Below, in pieces: positions 5,991 through 8,735 of a stretch of DNA of 8,735 nt. The DNA lies in the NCBI GenBank assembly GCA_900549105.1, contig URND01000122.1, positions 1 through 8,735 on the forward strand, written 5' to 3'. Origin of the DNA: an uncultured Eubacteriales bacterium (GTDB lineage Bacteria > Bacillota > Clostridia > Lachnospirales > Lachnospiraceae). Under the pieces are notes generated by a model, which was not told the DNA's origin, made no database searches, and worked only from the letters and a program-made list of their open reading frames with translations. The position numbers were made by a program, and so were the translations under genes. Numbering within the stretch: the stretch's first letter is position 1; every line of letters starts with the position of its first letter.

Positions 5991-6033
5991 AAAAGGATAT
6001 CTTTCGGCCCCGGGGCAGGAGATATCCTTTTTT
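5991..6033 (+). terminator. Rho-independent terminator after the FHA gene, probably bidirectional
   Basis: AAAAGGATATC (5991-6001) pairs perfectly with GATATCCTTTT (6021-6031), extended by T6002-A6020, with a GC-rich apex containing the palindrome GCCCCGGGGC (6007-6016). A T-run (6028-6033) follows. Read from the other strand the stem is also followed by a U-rich stretch, so it can back up rpmB termination. Confidence 0.88.
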
Positions 6034-6047
6034 GAAAGCAGGAAAAG

Positions 6048-6071
6048 AAAAAAGGCAGCATCGCTGCTGCC
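6048..6071 (-). terminator. Rho-independent terminator of rpmB
   Basis: On the minus strand GGCAGCA, a four-base loop GCGA and TGCTGCC form a perfect seven-pair stem (6054-6071), followed by six U residues (6048-6053). It begins 13 bases after the rpmB stop codon. Confidence 0.9.
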
Positions 6072-6083
6072 TTCATACTTTCA

Positions 6084-6269
6084 TTAAGCTCTTTCAACTA
6101 AACCAGAACGTAAACAGGAAGTACACACGTACATTCTTTTTGGTGTTCCGTTATCGTTTACCTTTACTTTCTTAATGTTAGATTTCCACATTTTATTGCT
6201 TCTTCTATGTGAATGAGACACTTTGATTCCAAAGTGCGCTGCTTTTTCACAAACTGCACATTTTGCCAT
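6084..6269 (-). CDS. rpmB: Large ribosomal subunit protein bL28, zinc-binding form
   Basis: The 61-residue protein matches bL28 over its whole length: MAKCAVCEKAAHFGIKVSHS, then the basic RRSNKMWKSN (22-31) and YVCTSCLRSGLVE. Cys4, Cys7, Cys49 and Cys52 form two CxxC pairs, which marks the zinc-binding (C+) type. bL28 is a 50S subunit component. The start is unambiguous, with an extended ribosome binding site complementary to 16S rRNA at 6277-6286. The gene is monocistronic, with its own promoter and terminator, is divergent from the Asp23-family gene and convergent with the FHA gene. The inverted rpmB next to yloU-yloV is usual in Firmicutes. Confidence 0.98.
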   Translation of the reverse strand: MAKCAVCEKAAHFGIKVSHSHRRSNKMWKSNIKKVKVNDNGTPKRMYVCTSCLRSGLVERA

Positions 6270-6323
6270 CGCCTGCCACCTCCTTAAAAGATGATATTAA
6301 CCCTACAGGTTTACAACAAATCA

Positions 6324-6352
6324 ATTCTAACAGATATTTCTACGAAATGCAA
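6324..6352 (-). promoter_or_regulatory. Promoter of rpmB
   Basis: On the minus strand TTGCAT (6347-6352), a 17-base spacer and TAGAAT (6324-6329) form a reasonable SigA promoter, with a start near 6317 and a leader of about 48 bases. The -35 is only three of six. No L28 autoregulatory structure was recognised in the leader. Confidence 0.55.
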
Positions 6353-6384
6353 GTGAAGATTTATAAATAATGTCAAAATAAATA

Positions 6385-6413
6385 TTTTCTTTTTTATGGA
6401 AAACGGTTATAAT
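6385..6413 (+). promoter_or_regulatory. Promoter of the Asp23-fakA transcript
   Basis: A perfect TATAAT (6408-6413) is preceded at 17 bases by a weak TTTTCT (6385-6390) in a very AT-rich stretch. The start would be near 6420, which places the out-of-context ATG 6421 at the transcript end and supports ATG 6448 as the true start of the next gene. Confidence 0.6.
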
Positions 6414-6447
6414 AGAACATATGAATATAGAATTGGAGGTTCTCGTT

Positions 6448-6804
6448 ATGAAAGGGCACTTAAATAAAGAGGGTGGCACTGTTGCCATTGATTTAGATGT
6501 TATTTCAAGATATGCTGGCTTGACAGCCATCGAATGTTTTGGTATCGTTGGCATGGGAATGATTAGCATGAAAGATGGTCTGACCAGGCTCCTTAAAAGA
6601 GAAAGCCTGACTAAAGGCGTTGAAGTGACCATCGAAGATAATCAGATTAATATCCGTTTCCATGTGATTATTGCTTACGGCGTAAGTATTGCAACCGTTG
6701 CTGATAACTTAATGAACAGTGTGAAATACAAAGTAGAGCAGTTTACTGGAATGGAAGTTAGACGAATCGATATTTTTGTCGAAGGCGTTCGAGTGATTGA
6801 TTGA
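6448..6804 (+). CDS. yloU: Asp23/Gls24 family envelope stress protein
   Basis: The 118-residue protein matches the Asp23/YloU family: GGTVAIDLDVISRYAGLTAIEC-type opening (residues 9-30), the GIVGM turn (32-36), VTIEDNQINIRFHVIIAYG (60-78) and the closing VRRIDIFVEGVRV. Family members are small soluble proteins; Asp23 of Staphylococcus aureus associates with the membrane through a partner and its loss triggers a cell-wall stress response. This copy has no membrane segment. ATG 6448 is chosen because GGAGG (6435-6439) lies eight bases upstream, while the in-frame ATG at 6421 has no ribosome binding site and sits at the predicted transcript start. The gene is 19 bases from the chosen fakA start, in the usual Firmicutes order, so the two are probably co-expressed. 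Confidence 0.93.
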   Translation: MKGHLNKEGGTVAIDLDVISRYAGLTAIECFGIVGMGMISMKDGLTRLLKRESLTKGVEVTIEDNQINIRFHVIIAYGVSIATVADNLMNSVKYKVEQFTGMEVRRIDIFVEGVRVID

Positions 6805-6823
6805 CATTAAGGAGGAACCAACG

Positions 6824-8485
6824 GTGGTTATGAATACAATTGATGCGAACATGCTGAAAAAAATGTTCTTATCAGGAGCACAGAGATTAGACTCAAAAAA
6901 AGAATGGATTAATGAATTAAATGTATTTCCTGTCCCGGACGGGGACACTGGCACAAATATGACGATGACAATCATGTCTGCGGCGAGAGAGGTTCAGGCA
7001 ATTGAGACTCCAACGATGGAAAATCTTGCAAAAGCAATTTCCCAGGGCGCGCTGAGAGGCGCACGGGGAAACTCCGGCGTTATTCTCTCCCAGCTTTTCC
7101 GCGGCTTTTCAAAAGAAATCAAAGAAGTTGAAATCATTGATGCACAGATTCTTGCCTCGGCTTTGGAGCGGGCGGCCGAGACCGCTTATAAGGCGGTTAT
7201 GAAACCAAAAGAAGGTACGATTCTTACGGTTGCAAAGGGAATGTCCACCAAAGCTATGGAAGTGTTTGAAGAGACGGATGATCTGGCCGAAGGCATTGCA
7301 AAGATTTTGGAATATGGCGATTATGTTCTCAGCCAGACTCCGGAGATGCTTCCGGTATTGAAGCAGGCGGGGGTTGTCGATTCCGGCGGTCAGGGCCTGA
7401 TGGAAGTGCTGAAGGGCGCTTACGATGGTTTCCTCGGCAAAGAGGTGGATTTGGCTGCTGATATTAAACCGGCGGTTAAAGTATCTGTGCCGGACAGCGA
7501 TATCGATACGGCAGATATTAAATTCGGCTATTGCACGGAATTTATCGTTATGCTGGAAAAACCATATACTCAGGAGACTGAACATGAATTTAAGTCTTTC
7601 CTCTCTTCGATTGGCGATAGTATTGTATGTGTTAACGATGAAGATATCGTTAAAGTTCACGTACATACCAATGATCCTGGTCTTGCCATTCAGAAAGGCT
7701 TATCCTATGGCTCTCTGACCAGTATGAAAATTGATAATATGCGTGAAGAACACCATGAAAAAGTGATTAAAGATGCGGAGCGCAAGGCGGCGGAGCAGAA
7801 AGCGGCCGAAGCGGCGGCGCCGAGAAAAGAAGTTGGTTTTATCGCCGTATCCATCGGCGAAGGCATGAATGAGATTTTTAAGGGTCTCGGCGTTGATTAT
7901 ATTATCGAAGGCGGCCAGACAATGAATCCGAGTACGGAAGATATCATGAATGCTGTGGACAAGGTCAATGCGGATACGATTTATGTTCTGCCGAATAATA
8001 AGAACATTATCCTTGCGGCGGAGCAGGCCAAATCTTTGGTTGAAGATAAAAATCTGATGGTTATTCCATCCAAGACAGTGCCGCAGGGAATCACAGCGGT
8101 TGTGAATTATATTGACGGTGAGACGGCGGAAGCAAATGCAGAGCATATGATTCAGGAGATGGAACGGGTGAAATCCGGCCAGGTAACCTATGCTGTCAGG
8201 GATACGGTGATTGATGATAAGACTATCGCTGAAGGCGATATAATGGGTATCGGCGATACGGGTATTCTCTCGGTGTCAAAGGATATTGAATCGGCGACAG
8301 AAGCATTAATTGACGCTTTGGTTGATGAGGATTCCGAATTAATCAGTATCTATTATGGCGAGGATATTGCCGGGGAAGATGCGGAAGCCTTTGCTGCCCG
8401 GGTTGAAGAAAAATATCCGGATGTGGATGTGGAAGTCCAGAATGGCGGACAGCCAATTTATTACTATGTACTTTCCGTAGAATAA
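6824..8485 (+). CDS. fakA: Fatty acid kinase ATP-binding subunit (DhaL/DAK domain, YloV family)
   Basis: FakA phosphorylates fatty acids held by DegV-type FakB carriers, feeding acyl-phosphate into phospholipid synthesis. From GTG 6824 the protein has 553 residues, the usual family size. The N-terminal DhaL-like kinase domain (about 5-205) has NVFPVPDGDTGTNM (33-46) with the Mg-ATP aspartates D39 and D41, then GARGNSGVILSQ (79-90) and GVVDSGGQGL (183-192). The middle domain has Cys237 and HVH (279-281), the spacing reported for the zinc site in S. aureus FakA. An Ala/Lys/Glu linker (about 312-334) leads to the C-terminal domain (about 335-553). Start choice: AAGGAGG (6809-6815) is eight bases from GTG 6824 but 14 from ATG 6830; the latter would remove two residues. 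No fakB gene is in the window. Follows the Asp23-family gene in an operon. Confidence 0.95.
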   Translation: MVMNTIDANMLKKMFLSGAQRLDSKKEWINELNVFPVPDGDTGTNMTMTIMSAAREVQAIETPTMENLAKAISQGALRGARGNSGVILSQLFRGFSKEIKEVEIIDAQILASALERAAETAYKAVMKPKEGTILTVAKGMSTKAMEVFEETDDLAEGIAKILEYGDYVLSQTPEMLPVLKQAGVVDSGGQGLMEVLKGAYDGFLGKEVDLAADIKPAVKVSVPDSDIDTADIKFGYCTEFIVMLEKPYTQETEHEFKSFLSSIGDSIVCVNDEDIVKVHVHTNDPGLAIQKGLSYGSLTSMKIDNMREEHHEKVIKDAERKAAEQKAAEAAAPRKEVGFIAVSIGEGMNEIFKGLGVDYIIEGGQTMNPSTEDIMNAVDKVNADTIYVLPNNKNIILAAEQAKSLVEDKNLMVIPSKTVPQGITAVVNYIDGETAEANAEHMIQEMERVKSGQVTYAVRDTVIDDKTIAEGDIMGIGDTGILSVSKDIESATEALIDALVDEDSELISIYYGEDIAGEDAEAFAARVEEKYPDVDVEVQNGGQPIYYYVLSVE

Positions 8486-8498
8486 TTAAAACATGAAT

Positions 8499-8535
8499 AA
8501 AAGGAATGCTTCCGGGAGGCGGCATTCCTTTTTTT
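8499..8535 (+). terminator. Rho-independent terminator between fakA and recG
   Basis: AAAAGGAATGC (8499-8509) pairs with GCATTCCTTTT (8522-8532) around a 12-base apex, and the T-run continues to 8535. It begins 13 bases after the fakA stop. The T-run directly abuts the recG ribosome binding site at 8536-8542. Confidence 0.9.
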
Positions 8536-8546
8536 GGGGTGATACA

Positions 8547-8735
8547 GTGAAAATTACGGATTCTATCCGAAATCTCCGGGGCGTTGGAGAGAAAATTGAA
8601 AAAAATTTGAATAAACTGGGCATTTTTACCGTGGAGGATTTGCTTGAATATTATCCAAGGGCTTATCAAACCTATGATGAGCCTGTCGATGTGAGTGAGA
8701 TTACACCGGGGAAACGGCTGGCTGTCCGGGGGTAT
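8547..8735 (+). CDS. recG: ATP-dependent DNA helicase RecG, N-terminal fragment
   Basis: Only the first 63 residues are in the window. They match the RecG N-terminal wedge region: SIRNLRGVGEKIEKNLNKLG, then IFTVEDLLEYYPRAY and the beginning of the OB-fold part (ITPGKRLAVRGY). RecG remodels stalled replication forks and branched recombination intermediates; the helicase motifs lie beyond the edge. Translation starts at GTG 8547, with GGGGTGA (8536-8542) four bases upstream. RecG downstream of yloV matches the Firmicutes order. With a terminator immediately before it and no visible promoter in between, expression would rely on read-through or an unrecognised promoter. Confidence 0.93.
   Translation, partial: MKITDSIRNLRGVGEKIEKNLNKLGIFTVEDLLEYYPRAYQTYDEPVDVSEITPGKRLAVRGY

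Noticed and set aside
6007..6016. GCCCCGGGGC palindrome as a protein operator
   Set aside because: It is the apex of the terminator hairpin after the FHA gene and lies in no promoter.
7109..7666. 185-codon minus-strand open frame inside fakA
   Set aside because: Antisense to the conserved FakA kinase and middle domains; no family resemblance and no promoter or ribosome site.

Overview
The window looks like chromosomal DNA from an endospore-forming, low-to-moderate GC Clostridia, most likely a member of the Lachnospiraceae. This rests on family recognition: a large 2-hydroxyacyl-CoA dehydratase activase-type protein, a GerW/YtfJ spore protein next to a DUF2953 protein, a DUF6382-FHA protein, and the Firmicutes rpmB / Asp23 (yloU) / fakA (yloV) / recG order. 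No species can be named from sequence alone. I see no RNA genes, insertion sequences, phage genes, CRISPR array or toxin-antitoxin pair.

Layout. (a) 1-1298, minus strand: the N-terminal 432 residues of a benzoyl-CoA reductase/2-hydroxyglutaryl-CoA dehydratase activator-family protein, running off the left edge and preceded by a strong SigA-type promoter. (b) 1453-1803: a small cytoplasmic-looking protein with two LysM domains. The sequence before it matches the mother-cell sporulation SigK consensus very well. (c) 1810-5975: a perfect-consensus SigA promoter and a structured leader, then a tightly packed six-gene plus-strand operon: degenerate rhomboid-like membrane protein with a C-terminal zinc-finger-like tail; a 103-aa conserved unknown; a DUF2953 membrane protein; GerW; a 46-aa two-helix membrane protein; and a DUF6382-FHA protein. 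It ends in a hairpin terminator at 5991-6033. (d) 6048-6352: rpmB (ribosomal protein L28, Zn-binding form) on the minus strand with its own promoter and terminator, convergent with the FHA gene. (e) 6386-8535: an Asp23-family gene and fakA (fatty acid kinase) with a promoter and terminator. (f) 8547-8735: the start of recG, cut by the right edge.

How the genes fit together. The rpmB-yloU-yloV-recG part is a well-known conserved neighbourhood combining translation, envelope/phospholipid metabolism (exogenous fatty acid activation) and DNA repair. The six-gene operon to its left has a spore flavour (GerW with its usual DUF2953 partner) plus membrane proteins and a phosphothreonine-binding FHA protein. 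Its joint function is unknown. I do not see a clearly new biological system. The most worthwhile leads are the SigK-like promoter on the double-LysM gene, the mutually exclusive pairing in the rhomboid-like gene's leader, the rhomboid-like protein that has lost catalytic motifs and gained a Cys/His tail, the easily missed 46-aa membrane protein, and the terminator that abuts the recG ribosome binding site.
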